DNA from: Prorocentrum cordatum
Taxonomy: Eukaryota > Sar > Dinophyceae > Prorocentrales > Prorocentraceae
Assembly: GCA_963575745.1 (NCBI GenBank)
Contig: CAUYUJ010020580.1
Coordinates: 62,202-126,201, forward strand
DNA: 64,000 nt
Direction of reading: 5' to 3'
Shown in pieces: positions 30,230 through 41,012 of the stretch. Position numbers and translations under genes: made by a program. The first letter of the stretch is position 1; each line of letters opens with the position of its first letter. Below the pieces are notes generated by a model that did not search any database, was not told the origin of the DNA, and saw nothing but the letters and a program-made list of their open reading frames with translations.

Positions 30230-31113
30230 GCCTGGGCGATGCCACTGGCCAAGTCACTGCGGCCCAGGCGCGCACGCAATGGCGAACGAGCGGAACGGGA
30301 CGAAGACGGTGTGGCCGTAGTCGAGCGTCTGGGTGGCCGCCAGCTTGCGCCACTGCAGGTCGCGCCACTTCTGCCGATCGGAGTGGTTTGGCATCCGCCC
30401 GCCGCGCCTGCGGCGGACCCAACGCGTCACCACAGACCACACGGACTCAATCCCGCCAGTGGTGAAGCCGCGTGGGCTCTTGACCTCGCCCGCGGAGTGC
30501 ACCGCCAGCTCGTGGCTGGTGTCCCTCGCAGTCCACCCCTTGCTCTTCCTGAGCGCCTTGAACGCGGAAGCCGTTGCATCCTCCCAGGAATCGCTCGCCA
30601 GGGTGGCCCTTCTGCGCATGCCGAGCAGGCGGAGATTGGTCAGCATTTCCTTGTGCCCGCGGGGCTGTCCCTCGAAAGCGCCGATCGGGCGACCCAGAAT
30701 GCAGAGGAACCGTTCCGCAGACCCACGCCTGGTCTTTGCAAGGGCGGGCTGCCCTCAGGAGGGCGCCAGGTTTCTTCTTGTTGAGGTGCGCCTCGCCCAC
30801 CTGCGCCGCGAGCTTGAGTTTGGATACGTCGCCCCTCTCGGTCAGCGCGACGCCCGCCTTCTCATTCTGCGCCGCCGCCTTCGCAGCAAGATCGTCCGTC
30901 TGCTTAGCGAGCGAGCTCTTGCCGCGGTTTCTCGGCCGCAGCCGCGCCCGCTGGTTTCTTGCCCGCGCTCGACCAGGACACAGATTTAGACATGATGCCG
31001 CCGAGCGCCTTCGCCACCTTTCCTTGGAAGAGCGACGCACAGCGGTCAACCGTGTTGCAGGTCACGCCCGACCGTCGGTGCGTCAGCTGCCGAGGGTAAC
31101 CCATGACCCACAT
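30230..31113 (-). pseudogene. ISXO2/Merlin-like DDE transposase, decayed
   Basis: Read on the minus strand from 31113. One frame gives a helix-turn-helix-like start (ILAMWVMGYPRQLTHRRSGV, TCNTVDRCASLFQGKV). A second frame (to about 30670) gives AAQVGEAHLNKKK and RPCKDQAWVCG, where the family's first catalytic Asp (VDE) is replaced by Gly. A third frame (about 30690-30254) gives EGQPRGHKEML, ASDSW (second Asp), then HSAGEVKSPRGFTTGGIES and WSVVTRWVRRRRGGRMP, the typical C-terminal signature, with the third acidic residue in GIES. At least two frameshifts plus the lost Asp make this a dead gene. It would have been a cut-and-paste enzyme acting on TIR ends. Confidence 0.75.
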
Positions 31114-32060
31114 GGCCAGAATGGCAAAGAGTTGTTCACATCACGACCCATGGACGCCTTGCAGACTCGAACCAGCAGTCGTAGACGCATGGCCGTCCGA
31201 CTTGCACGACGCATGCTTCCGAATCGCACTCACAGCAGCGCCACGCCCGGTTGTCGCCACGCGCACTCGGGGCACCCGTGCGACGTTCGCAGGAAAACCA
31301 TGGCCTGCGCGAAGATGAGGACTAGCGGTGTCGAGTTGTTGGCCACAGTACCCGTGTCTTTGACCCTCGCGTACTTCACGTTCCATAAGTGCTCCCTGCA
31401 GTTGGAGGCCAGATCTTTCAACGAGGCGCGGTGCTCTTGCATGCGGCGTGCTCTTGTGATTGAGTGTAAAGAGCGAGGAAAGATTGTGGCGGTCCTGTCG
31501 GTAGCCCAGCTTCCAGGTATCAATATATTTCCGGGCCGTGTTCGTTTCGTTCGTCCAGGTATTCGTTTTGTTGTGCGCTTCCTGGGCGTTCCGCATGCGC
31601 TTATTGGAGCGTCTCCTGTGGACACGCCACGGAAGAGAAACGTTATCTAGTGCCACGCAGAAGTGGCGCCACGCGCAAGCAACACATAACACGCGGTGAT
31701 AAAATGTGTCCGAGTCTTCTCGCTTCTGCGTGGCAATAATTGGATGTCGGGTCGTGGCGTGGTGCTTGTATGCTGCGCAAGGGTCCGCAGGGCATCTTCT
31801 TTCTTGCTGCGGTATTCCGTCGTCGAGCGGGCCGCGCCGCGGACCTTGTCAGAGGCCGCGCGGCGAAACGTCGCCACCAATTTGAAGTCATGGTTGTGGT
31901 TTTGTATTTTCGGTTTGCTTTGAGCTTTCTGTCGCGCTGCTCGGCGTCCTTGTCCAGGTTGCCCATGGCTCCAAGCAGTGGCGTTCTTCCGGGGCTGTGG
32001 GCCTAAAAGCCTTTGCCCGCTACACCCTCCCATCCTCCTCCCATCTTTCTTTCCCCCTCC
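31114..32060. other. Upstream region of the transposase relic, unassigned
   Basis: Minus-strand frames (31230-31625, 31141-31692, 31643-31966) have unbiased composition. GCPECAWRQPG at about 31250-31285 (minus) could be a remnant of an N-terminal zinc ribbon. No clear TIR end found. Confidence 0.35.
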
Positions 32061-32134
32061 TTCATTGGAACGCAATGCGATTGAAGCGCAATGCGATTTC
32101 AACGCAATGCGATTGCAACGCAATGCAATGAAGA
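32061..32134. repeat. GCAATGCGATT short repeat
   Basis: Five to six words of AACGCAATGCGATTG type. Confidence 0.75.
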
Positions 32135-32254
32135 GGAGGGAGGAGGAGGAGGAGGAGGAGGAGGAGGAGGAGCGAGCAAGGAGGGGAGGGGGGGGAGGGG
32201 GAGAGGAAGGGAGAGGGGAAGACGGGTTAATCCAAACTGTTCCTTCCCGCCTGC

Positions 32255-32462
32255 TTTTCTTCCTCCCCCTCCTCCTCTTTTTCCTCCTTCTCCTCCTCCT
32301 CCTCTTCCTCCTCCTCCGCCTCCTCCTCTTCCTCCTCCTCCTCCTCCGCCTCTTCCTCCTCCTCCTCCCTCCTCCTCCTCCTCCTCCTCCTCTCCTCCTC
32401 CTCCTCCTCCTCCTCCTCCTCCTCCTCCTCCTCCTCCTCCTCTCCTCCTCCTCCTCCTCTCC
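32255..32462. repeat. (CTC)n tract
   Basis: About 200 bases of CTC repeat with TTCCTC and CGCCTC slips; a short GAG run lies upstream (32135-32170). Confidence 0.88.
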
Positions 32463-32549
32463 TCTTCCCTAATCCTACTCCCCCCCCTCCACCCCCAGCT
32501 CCCCCCCCTCCCCTTACTTCTCCTCCTCCTCGTCCGCCTCCACCTTTAC

Positions 32550-33118
32550 AACTACTCAATATGAATACTACTCTCCCTCTTCCCCTGATGGCGTGCTGGG
32601 AGTGGCCGACCCCCCCCCCGCGTATTGTTTTTTTACACAGGATTCCCGGGAGTTGGGTTTTCGCCTGCGTTTTTTTTCAAAATGCTGCTCTCGCTGAGGC
32701 GCCGGCCTCATTTCTGCTCCCGAATCGTTCCGAATCGTGCTCCCGCTGCAGCGTGGGCCTCATTTTCGGATCGGTGTTTGGCCTCCGTCGTTCAGGATGG
32801 CGTTCTCGCCCCAGCGCGGGCCTCTTTCTCGCGCGCCCATCCGCCCGCCACCACCGTGCGCGCACCACCACCACCACCACCACCACCACCACCACCCACC
32901 ACCACCACCACCACCACCACCACCACCACCACCACCACCACAACCACGCACACACGCACGCACGCACGCACGCGCACCACCACCCACTACGCACGCGCGC
33001 GCGGAGCCACAGGTCCGCTACGACACGCGTCCGCGGATAGAGAAAATCAGCGCCATGGTAAGGGATGGGAGGGAAGGGTAGGACGTCAGATATGACGCGA
33101 GCGCACCTAGCTTGTCCT
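32550..33118 (+). repeat. Dispersed repeat, copy B
   Basis: First part 32560-32850 (ATGAATACTACTCTCCC to CTCGCCCCAGCGCGGGCC) and last part 33003-33112 (GGAGCCACAGGTC to GCGCACCTAGCTTG) are nearly identical to copy C at 57.4-58.3 kb; the middle is (CAC)n here. It ends directly in a CTC-rich run. The 159-codon frame across it shares its sequence with copy C but is poly-His in the middle. Confidence 0.85.
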
Positions 33119-33242
33119 CCTCCCCCTCCCCCTCCTCCAACTCCTTATCCCTTATCCTCCTTTTCCTCCTCCTCCTCCTCCTCCTCCTCCTCCTCCTCCT
33201 CCTCCTCCTCCTCCTCCTCCTCCTCCTCCTCCTCCTCCTCCT
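33119..33242. repeat. (CTC)n tract after dispersed repeat B
   Basis: CTC-rich run becoming a clean (CTC)n from 33164. Confidence 0.9.
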
Positions 33243-33640
33243 GGGCGGTGGCAAAAGCAACGCAATGAAAACGCAAGGACGAAAGCAAACAAAACAAAGA
33301 AACAACAACATTAAAAAATGACGTCGGGGAAACATCTGAGGGGGGATGCCCGGGTTTGCCCGAAATCACGGTTTGTTTGCTGTTTGTGTGTTTGCCATGT
33401 TTGTGTGTTTGGTATGTTTTTAATGGTCCCCGCTGTTTTCGCAACGACGCCGATTTCTCGCAGGCGCCCGTGCGCGTTCGGAAAGGAAGGGGGGGGAGGC
33501 AGAGGAGTGGAGAGAAGTAGTATGGATGCAATGAAAAGGGTTGTGAAATTTCCCACGCGGGTCCCGCACGGGAGTCCCATGGTAGGCGGAGGAGGAAGAG
33601 GAAGATGGAAGAGGCCTGAGTGGTTCACGCCCGCTGCCGC
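33243..33640. other. Unassigned spacer with GTTTGTGTGTTT words
   Basis: GTTTG-type short repeat at 33370-33420; no gene. Confidence 0.4.
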
Positions 33641-34017
33641 GTCTGCAGGGGGCCCCCCTCCTGCGGCCCCGAAGCCACACGGACAGCGCGCGATGGCGCT
33701 GGCGAAGCGCCTGCCTGGACGGCCGGGCGGGCGGACAGCTCGCAGGAAGGAGGGCCCTTGGCGGGCGGGCGGGCGGCGAGTGGGCAGGCAGGCGGCCGCA
33801 GGCGGGCGGACAGGCCGCAGTGGGCAGGGCAGGCGGGGGGCCCGACGCGGCGGGCAGGCCCACCCTTGGCGGGCCCGCGGGCCCCACGGGCGGACCCCGG
33901 CGGGCCCGGCGGACCCCGGCGGGCCCGGCGGGCGGCCTTCCGCGCAGCGACTCGGGCGGTCGGGCGCGCGGCCACCGGCCCTCGAGGCGGGCGGGCCCCG
34001 ACGCGGCGGGTAGGCAA
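33641..34017. repeat. GGGC/GGCC-rich low-complexity block
   Basis: GCGGGCGGGC and GGCCCGGCGGACCCCGGC words dominate. Very GC-rich, with open frames in nearly all registers. Confidence 0.6.
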
Positions 34018-34355
34018 CCCAGACATGGTCGCGTCGTTTTTAAAACAAAAAAAGAGAGAGAGAGAAAAAAAAAAAAAAAATGAAAAAAAAAAAAAAGGTT
34101 TTTGGTTATTTTCGGCCCCGCCGGCGGCCTCCGCCGGGCCTCGGGACTGTCAAGAAACGATCCGGGACGAGAAACCGGTCCCGGGGACAGGGTCGGGATT
34201 TCCAGGGACGCCGTCCTGAAAAGATCCAAACAAACAAAAAAGCACGGTGGGAAAAAACACACAAAAAAAACACAAAAACACTCAGATTTCTGTGTTCAGA
34301 TTTCTGTGTTTTTGTGTTTTTTGTTTTCTTTCCCACAGACGTCGCATCGTGTGGG
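34018..34355 (+). mobile_element. Possible expanded relative of the 186-bp TIR element
   Basis: Starts CCCAGACATGGTCGCGTCG and ends GACGTCGCATCGTGTGGG, like the ends of copy B; the interior shares TTATTTTCGGCC, GGGCCTCGGGA and CAAGAAACGATCC. Two A-rich/T-rich insertions nearly double its length. No matching 2-bp flanks, so boundaries are uncertain. Confidence 0.45.
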
Positions 34356-34548
34356 GCTCGGACCCCTGACGCGGGGTGCGGGCGAGCTGGGCGAGGGGGC
34401 CCCGAGAGGCGGGCCTGGAGACGGGCCAGGGGCCACGCGGGCGAGCTCGCCGGCGGAGCACGACGGACGAGCGAGCGGGCGGTTTCTCTCGGGCGGCGTG
34501 GCAGTGCAGGCGCTCACCGAGGCGGGCGAGCGGACCCCGACTGGCGTC

Positions 34549-34549
34549 T

Positions 34550-34602
<53 letters not shown>
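34549..34602. repeat. (ACG)n tract
   Basis: Perfect GAC/ACG repeat of about 54 bases. Confidence 0.9.
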
Positions 34603-34604
<2 letters not shown>

Positions 34605-34699
34605 GAATGTCTTCCCCACGACCAGATGCGCAAGCAGCACCGCTGCCGCCCTACCATCCCTGACCATCACTAGCAGGACGACGCAACGAACCACCACCG

Positions 34700-35075
34700 G
34701 CAGCACCATGAGTGGGCCGCCAAGGCGGGCCAGGACAAAGGCGAGACGCTGAGGCGAGCCAGGACGAAGAAGGACAGCCCAAACAGGCCAGTACGCAGCG
34801 AGATCGCCGACTCGGAACGGACGAAACATGAAGGGAGAGCAAGGTGTCTCAGAAGCAGGCGGCGTAAGCGGAGCGGCCAACGTTGGCCAGGACGAAGCGG
34901 GTTCGGACGGAGCAGATTCGGAGGAGGCGTGCCCAGGCGGTGCGGGCCAGGACGAAGTAGGCCATGACGAATCGGGCGTGGGGCGAGGCAGGTCGAGGCG
35001 AAGAGGGCCGGGTCGCAGTGGGGTCGGGACGAAGCGGGCCAGGACGAAGCGGGCTTGGTCATAGCGGGCTCGGGA
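34700..35075. repeat. GGCCAGGACGAAGCGGG short repeat
   Basis: GCCAGGACGAAG and GGACGAAGCGGGC words recur about a dozen times. The 594-codon minus-strand frame that crosses it (34296-36080) is Pro/Ser/Leu low complexity and is not accepted as a gene. Confidence 0.65.
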
Positions 35076-35660
35076 CGAAGGTGGCTTGTTTTGGGCGGAG
35101 TAGTGGGAAGAGAGAGAGAGAGAGAGGAAACAAAAAGAGGAAAAGAGAGAGAGAGAGAGGAAGCAGGAGGAGGAAGGATGGCACAGAAAAGGACGGAGGA
35201 GGGAGGAGAGAGGAGGCGAAGGATAGGGGGGAGGAGGGGGGCAGGGAAGAGGGAGGAAGAGGAGGACGAGGATAAGGAAGAGAAGGATGAGCACCACGAG
35301 GGGGAGGGTCAGCAGCAGCAGCATGAGGGATGGCAGAACGCACACAGGCTTCTGTGTCGCGGGCGGGGGAGCAGGACAGGTGGGAAGGAGGAGCGCGCTC
35401 GGGCAGCTCAAGGGCGCAGGGTGTGACGGATGGAGGTGCCGGAGTGGCAGGGGGATGTGTGGGGGAGGTGTTGGGGGGAAGCAGCAAAAGCGCGTGGGCA
35501 CGAAAGGGGCGCGAGAACAGGGCACGGAGGGAGGGCCAGAAGAGCGGCAGGCAGGGGGGAGCAGCCAAGGGAGGGCAGGGGCAATCAATCGTAGGAAGGA
35601 AGGGAGGGGGAGGAGGACGAGGAGGAGGAGGAGGAGGAGGCGAAGGAGGGGAGCATGAGG
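35076..35660. repeat. Purine-rich tract
   Basis: (GA)n at 35110-35160, then GGAGG-rich sequence with a (GAG)n at 35610-35640. Confidence 0.75.
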
Positions 35661-36780
35661 GGGAGCTGGGAGGAGCGCCACTCGCTCCCCAGGCCCGCCA
35701 TCGGAAGTTGAGACAGGGCTGGAGGTCCTGTGTGACTCTGGGGGGGCGGCTTGTGGTTGATAGCCGACCAAGCTTCCTGCATTCGGGCTCTCCTCCTTGA
35801 CATAGTGCGGTGGCTTAGGTGAATCGCGGGAAGGGGCGCCAGTCCAGCTCATTGACAGCAGCTTGTTGCGAATAATTCTGTCAGCGCTCCCCTGCTCATG
35901 GAAAGGATGCGGCTGCAAGAGACGGACACGTGGGATCGGACATGAAGCGTCGAAAGCGGTCATTCGAATGTTTGCCCTTGAGTCTCGGGGGATAACGTGC
36001 ATGATTTGCCTCACAACACTTCCTCGAACAGAACGGTCTCTGTCGAATAAATTTAGAAATCTGAATGGGTCGGGAAGCATATGTTGCAGTTGCGCTCCAA
36101 GACGCTCGCCAGTAGTTCAAATGAGAAGAGTGCGAACGAGGAGGAGGAAGAGAAGGAGAAGGAGGCGAAGGGAGGAGAAGGAAGCTGATCTACCAAGGAG
36201 TGCTGCTTTAGGAAGCGAAGGCAGCTAAACATGACCCATGCCGATTCTGATCACCAAGCTCGGGCATTCAAAACAAACTTGAACGGCGGCATCAATATTG
36301 TTATGGCGCGCGCACCAGGAACGTGGCTCGCAAATGGTTGTCCGAATGGTGTCGTTTGCAGTACGACAGCGATGTTCGTATGCTTGCTAAAGTTGTAATT
36401 ACGCGAGCTCCTCGAACAACACCTGGTGCACTGGCCAAACAGCTGCTGTACCTGCATCGCATGTGTTCCTGCCGATGCTACGCGCCTACGGAGTTGAAGT
36501 TATTTGTTCACCGGTGGTGGCGCCAGGCTTAAAGACGGGCTTTGGCTTCGCAACGTCGCCGCGGCGATGACACGTCGGCAGTTCTGGAAGGAGCCCTGGG
36601 TGTTTTTGCCGACAGGCCGATCGGGGAACGCTTATCCGTGAAATTTAGACTTCTCACCTCTGAAGCGGAAGTTGTTCTCATCGCGCGGAGGGTGATGCAG
36701 CAAGTTGAGAAAGAGGAAGAGGAGGATGAGGAGATGGAGGAGAGGGAGGAGCGTCTGCAGTTTGCGTTCTCGTAATTCGG
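35661..36780. other. Unassigned unique sequence
   Basis: Ordinary composition; frames of 60-120 codons (for example 35863-36228 plus) without recognisable domains. Confidence 0.4.
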
Positions 36781-36781
36781 C

Positions 36782-37063
36782 CTTTCCTCCTCCTCCTCCT
36801 CCTCCTCCTCCTCCTCCTCCTCCTCCTCCTCCTTCCTCCTCCTCCTCCTCTCCTCCTCCTCCTCCTCCTCCTCCCTCCCTCCTCCTCCTCCTCCCCTCTC
36901 TCCCTCCTCCTCCTTCCTCCTCCTCCTCCCTCCTCCTCCTCCTCCTCTCCTCCTCTTCCTCCATCTCCTCCTCCTCCTCCTCCTCCTCCTCTCCTCTTCC
37001 TCCTCCTCCCTCCTCCTCCTCCTCCTCCTCCTCCTCCTCCTCTTCCTCCTCCTCCTCCTCCAC
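36782..37063. repeat. (CTC)n tract
   Basis: About 280 bases of CTC repeat with CCT slips. Confidence 0.9.
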
Positions 37064-37170
37064 GGGGCCAGTTCTGGAGAGCTCCGTGGCCCGAGCTGCA
37101 CGGGCGGAGCTGCCCAGCCCCCGCGGGGAGAGCGCTGCCTCTTCGGCCCGCCTCTGTATATTTTTTATAG

Positions 37171-37695
37171 ACTCCTCGTGTGCTCGGACGTGCTGCCTGC
37201 GCTGTCGAGCCCCAGACCCCCTCGAGTAATGAAAAAATCATGACGGGCTGTTTTTCCTAATTTTCGGCCTCCGGGGGCCCTCACCGGGCCTCGGGAGCGT
37301 CAAAAAACGACTCAAGATGCAAAGCTGGTCATGGGGAAAGGGTCCAGCCCTCTGGGGGTCGACGTAACGAAAAAAACATTACGTCGGGGGTCTGGGGCTG
37401 CAGCTCTTTGACGTCGGCCCGTCTGAGCACGCCTGGGCTATCTATCCCCAGAGGGGGGGGGGGCAGTCGTCAATCCGAAGGTCGGGACTCCTCGTGTGCT
37501 CGGACGTGCTGCCTGCGCTGTCGAGCTGCAGCTGTTTGCCGTCGGCCCGTCTAAGCACGCCTGGGCTATCTATCCCCAGAGGGGGGGGCAGTCGTCAATC
37601 CGAAGGTCGGGACTCCTCGTGTGCTCGGACGTGCTGCCTGCGCTGTCGAGCTGCAGCTGTTTGCCGTCGGCCCGTCTGAGCACGCCTGGGCTGCT
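37171..37695 (+). repeat. 125-bp tandem array interrupted by a TIR element
   Basis: ACTCCTCGTGTGCTCGGACG starts units at 37171, 37487 and 37612. The last two are 125 bases apart; the first is longer because of the 186-bp insertion (plus small length changes in a G-run). Constant words: GCTGCCTGCGCTGTCGAG, GCACGCCTGGGCTATC. Confidence 0.9.
37211..37396 (+). mobile_element. 186-bp TIR element, copy C
   Basis: Begins CCCAGACCCCCTCGAG, ends GACGTCGGGGGTCTGGG, flanked by GC on both sides (37209-37210, 37397-37398). The neighbouring array units read CTGTCGAGCTGCAGCT through the same point, an intact empty site in which GC is present once. Interior closely matches copy B. Confidence 0.9.
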
Positions 37696-38578
37696 CCAAG
37701 CCCCCCGACACCGAATGAGGCGATTCGGACCACAACACACATACACATCATCGAGATAGGCCAAGGATGTCTGCCCCTGACAGTAGCCGTCTCCGTATTT
37801 CAGGCACGGCTGGGTGCCGTGAATGCGCCACCTCGCTCCCCGCAATCATCAGAATCATGTGCGTTTTGCCTTTGTCTCCCACCCACCGTCTGCGTACCGT
37901 ACCATTGATTTTATCAATCATGCAGTTCTGGATTGAGCACAAGTTGTTCAAACATCCGTGCACGGTTGACGTGGTCATAGGCCCCACCCCGTCGATTTTA
38001 AGAATGTTTTTTTGGGGTGAGTATCTGTCAACTAGCGCAACCTATGGATAGTTGCAATCCTGGGATGTCCGGAGCGTCGTCGCGAAAGTAGATGTATCCA
38101 GCACTAGTGCGTGGTTGTGTCGGCGCGAAAGCAGATAATTCTTGCGGGGGTGGTTCTGCAAGTTATGTTGGGCGTAATTCGGGATGTTGGAGTTGATCCA
38201 AAGTTCTTTGAGTATCCGGAGCATTCCCTGAGGACGTCAAACCCTTAGTTGCGTGGCTCATTTAGTTCTCGAGCACTTTTAGTTTCACACATTTGTGTCT
38301 GAGCTGCTCGGTGTTGTCGATCTTTTCGTTGTCGTGTATGTCGTTGGCCTGAAGCCTCCAGTAGTAGATTCCACTCTCAAATGTTGAATTGAGCGAGCCA
38401 TTTCCTCAACTCTTGTGCTCTGGCATCCCTTCCGCAGGACGTGTGTTGAAATGACATTTTGGGGGAACAGAATCAAGAGCGCCTATGGTAATGTGCAGTT
38501 TTCGGTGAAACAACGTTCCTCTCAAGCCATAGTTGCCGTTTGCACTGCTGAACAATGTGTAAGAATATGTAGATATTA
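37696..38578. other. Unassigned unique sequence
   Basis: Closer to 45-50% GC than most of the window; no recognised gene. Small frames only. Confidence 0.4.
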
Positions 38579-38941
38579 TTGTTGTATACAATGTGGTATT
38601 GCTTTGGATGTTCGAGGTTTACCAACCATTCCCATCCATCGGGAAGGTCACGGATGGAGGCGCAGGAAGACGTGAAAGCACACGTGGTCATACACCGGCA
38701 TGAAAAGAAATGCCAAAGTAGCCCAAACAATATTCCGACCGTAGCGGCTGCCCCGGTGGAGCCGCAACTCACGCAATGGGAGCGTGCACAATTGGAGGTG
38801 CTCCGGGCCTTACAGACAGGTGGGCGTGGTGCGCTCCGCAATATGGCGGCCAATGCCCACACGACAGACACGGCGTTCCTATACCATCTCGCTGGTTTGC
38901 CAGCCCCGCTGCCCGGTGCGGCAGGGTATGCTCCGTATTAG
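38579..38941 (+). CDS. Possible zinc-finger-bearing ORF fragment, unknown
   Basis: A frame of 120 codons (non-ATG start in the open stretch) reading WYCFGCSRF, then HVVIHRHEKKCQ about 30 residues on, giving a C-x2-C...H-x3-H spacing, followed by a helical stretch (WERAQLEVLRALQTG). The preceding frame reads YCCIQCGIALDVRG over the same cysteines, so a frameshift is possible. It might be the DNA-binding N-terminus of an element like the one at 46-49.6 kb, but nothing links them directly. Weak call. Confidence 0.25.
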   Translation: MLYTMWYCFGCSRFTNHSHPSGRSRMEAQEDVKAHVVIHRHEKKCQSSPNNIPTVAAAPVEPQLTQWERAQLEVLRALQTGGRGALRNMAANAHTTDTAFLYHLAGLPAPLPGAAGYAPY

Positions 38942-40037
38942 TACATGCGGTGACCCAGGAATTGGTGCATGCTCGGTTTGACGAGCATTTTCAATATCGT
39001 GGGCACGACGGCACGTACGCATGCAATATAATCACTACGGGCATTGGTTTGGTTGGCACGTCTACTCCCCGGGCAGAAATCTTGGCAATTGTATGTTATC
39101 ATTGTAACGGGATGGCCCCTATTTGTTATGGCGGTTCAAGTACAAAGCCGCCAATGACATCATCCACGGCTACTGCTTACCACGGTATTGTTCCGACTCC
39201 GGATTCCGACGGGATCGCCATCTCCATCGGGATCAGTATTGCCGGCGGCATTCAGGGCAATACCAACGATTACGCAGGGGCGGGTAATAACATACGGCGA
39301 CAAAATTGGTACCAATACGGATGCGACATCCACGGTCCGCATGAGGGAGGAAAGAGGATGATATAATAGAATATGTTCTTTTCTTTACCAATCCGATTGT
39401 CGATTTCCTTCATCTTGGTTTGGTTTTCCCGGCTCCTGCCCCGATCCCGGCAATTCCCAGAACATTAACGACGACCTCCGGGGAAACCCCAAAGGCTTAC
39501 ACATAACAAATACGCAGGCCGATATTGCGAGTGGGGGACTTCGAGAACTACCGCGGTGTCCCCGCAAGAACCTTTCCGCGGACATTCCACGAGATGTTCC
39601 TACGAAAGGGCCCCAAATAAGAGCCACAAAAGGGCCCCACGCTAGAGACCAAAACATTTCGATGAAAAATCCTGGAGACGTCGAAGATCAACAGCAGGAT
39701 ACCAAAGCAACGCATGTGTATAAGGGTCACACCTACGGCGTGGATATCATCATCGTTCTTCCGGCCCCGCTCCCTATCCAATGCCCGATGGATTTCCGAC
39801 TCCAGAGCCCGACCGTCGTCGAAGACCAACCTCGGATGTTGAAATCACTTTGTTCTCCGACCTTACCGCGGTGTCGGACTTAGGTTCTGGATTCCAGCTC
39901 CGGGCCCGGAGCCCGAATACAACGAGATATGGTGGTACAGTGCAGCTATGCTTCCCAGCTCCGGCACCCCAAGATGCACAATTCACTATATGATAGAGCG
40001 CGCGTGTGGGGCCCGATAGACTAAAAGAGAGGCCCCA
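38942..40037. other. Unassigned sequence
   Basis: Contains loosely repeated CCGACTCC / TTCCGA words, similar in style to 45.4-46.1 kb. No gene recognised. Confidence 0.35.
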
Positions 40038-40440
40038 GCTTGAAGCTACCCCCTCCCCCCTTCCTTGCTAAAGGAGGGGGGGAGCTTCGGAAGCCCCCTC
40101 TCCCATCCCCCCTTTTTCGTGGTTCGGAAAGGGTGGGGGGACTTCCAAGCTACCCCCCCCTCCTTCCCTTTAATTGAACCGGGGTGAGCCACCCTCGCCT
40201 TTTGAAAGGGGGGGACTTCGGAAGCTACCCCCCCCTTCCTTTTCGTGGCCGGAAAGGGGGAGGGGGGGGCTTCCAAGCTACCCCCCCCCCTCCCTCCTTT
40301 TAATGGAGCTGGGGTGAGCCACCCCTCCCTTTTGAAAGGGGGAGGGGCTTTGGAAGTTCCCCCCCCCTCCCTCCCTGGGTGCAAAGGGGGGGGGGGCTTG
40401 AAGCTCCCCCCCCCTTCCCCCCTTTGGCCGCACAGTTCCC
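40038..40440. repeat. Alternating G-run/C-run array
   Basis: About six alternations of AGCTACCCCCC and AAAGGGGG blocks joined by GCTTCGGAAGC or GCTTCCAAGC, so neighbouring units are inverted and can form hairpins. A counterpart lies at 44820-45210. Confidence 0.75.
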
Positions 40441-40479
40441 GGAGATATCGCCCTCCTTTTCGCCTTTATTTACTCCCGC

Positions 40480-40680
40480 CCCTCTCCCTCCTCCTCTTCT
40501 CCTCTTGTTCCTCGTCCTCCTCATCCTCTTCATAGTCATCATCGCCTCCTTTTCCTCCTCGTCCTCCTCCTCCTCCTCGTCCTCCTCCTCCCCCTCCTCC
40601 TCCTCCTCCTCCTCCTTCTCCTCCTCCTCCTCGTACCCCTCCCCCTCCGCCTCCCCCATCCTCCGCCTCCTCTTCCCCCA
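40480..40680. repeat. CTC-rich tract
   Basis: CTC/CGTC repeat, about 200 bases. Confidence 0.85.
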
Positions 40681-40839
40681 CTGGCCGCCGTCTTACACGA
40701 ACACGGGCTGGCGTTCTCCGAATTACATTTCGTGCAATTTTCGGGAGGGGATAGTATTTCTCCCAACCCTTTTTGGTTATGTGGTCTCCACTTCCTCCTT
40801 CCCGTCCCGTCTCCCTCTTGCCTCCTCCTGTCTTGTTTG

Positions 40840-41012
40840 CGGGGGGCTACGATCTGTGAAATTGCCGCCAGCACAGCGACGCCACGGGCGCACTTAAATT
40901 ACACCTCGCCATCCTTGGAGGGCTGCGATCTGCGAAATTGTCGCCATTTTCGAAGCCTGCTTGGAGGTCCAGCAAAGTGACGCCACGCGCGGACCTAAAT
41001 TCTTGACGCTTC
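40840..41012 (+). repeat. Repeat with CCATCCTTGGAGGGCTGCGA core
   Basis: A partial unit (GCTACGATCTGTGAAATTGCCGCCA at 40846) is followed by a full one at 40907-41010 ending GACGCCACGCGCGGACCTAAATT. A further unit lies at 44237-44345. Confidence 0.7.

Noticed and set aside
34296-36080. 594-codon minus-strand ORF
   Set aside because: Pro/Ser/Leu low complexity produced by purine-rich short repeats; no motif.
15270-37398. Idea that the 186-bp elements are introner-type introns
   Set aside because: Their 3' ends read GGTCTGGG or GGTGTGGG followed by TC, AA or GC, so no AG acceptor is available at a position that would remove the element exactly, and they do not lie in recognisable exons.
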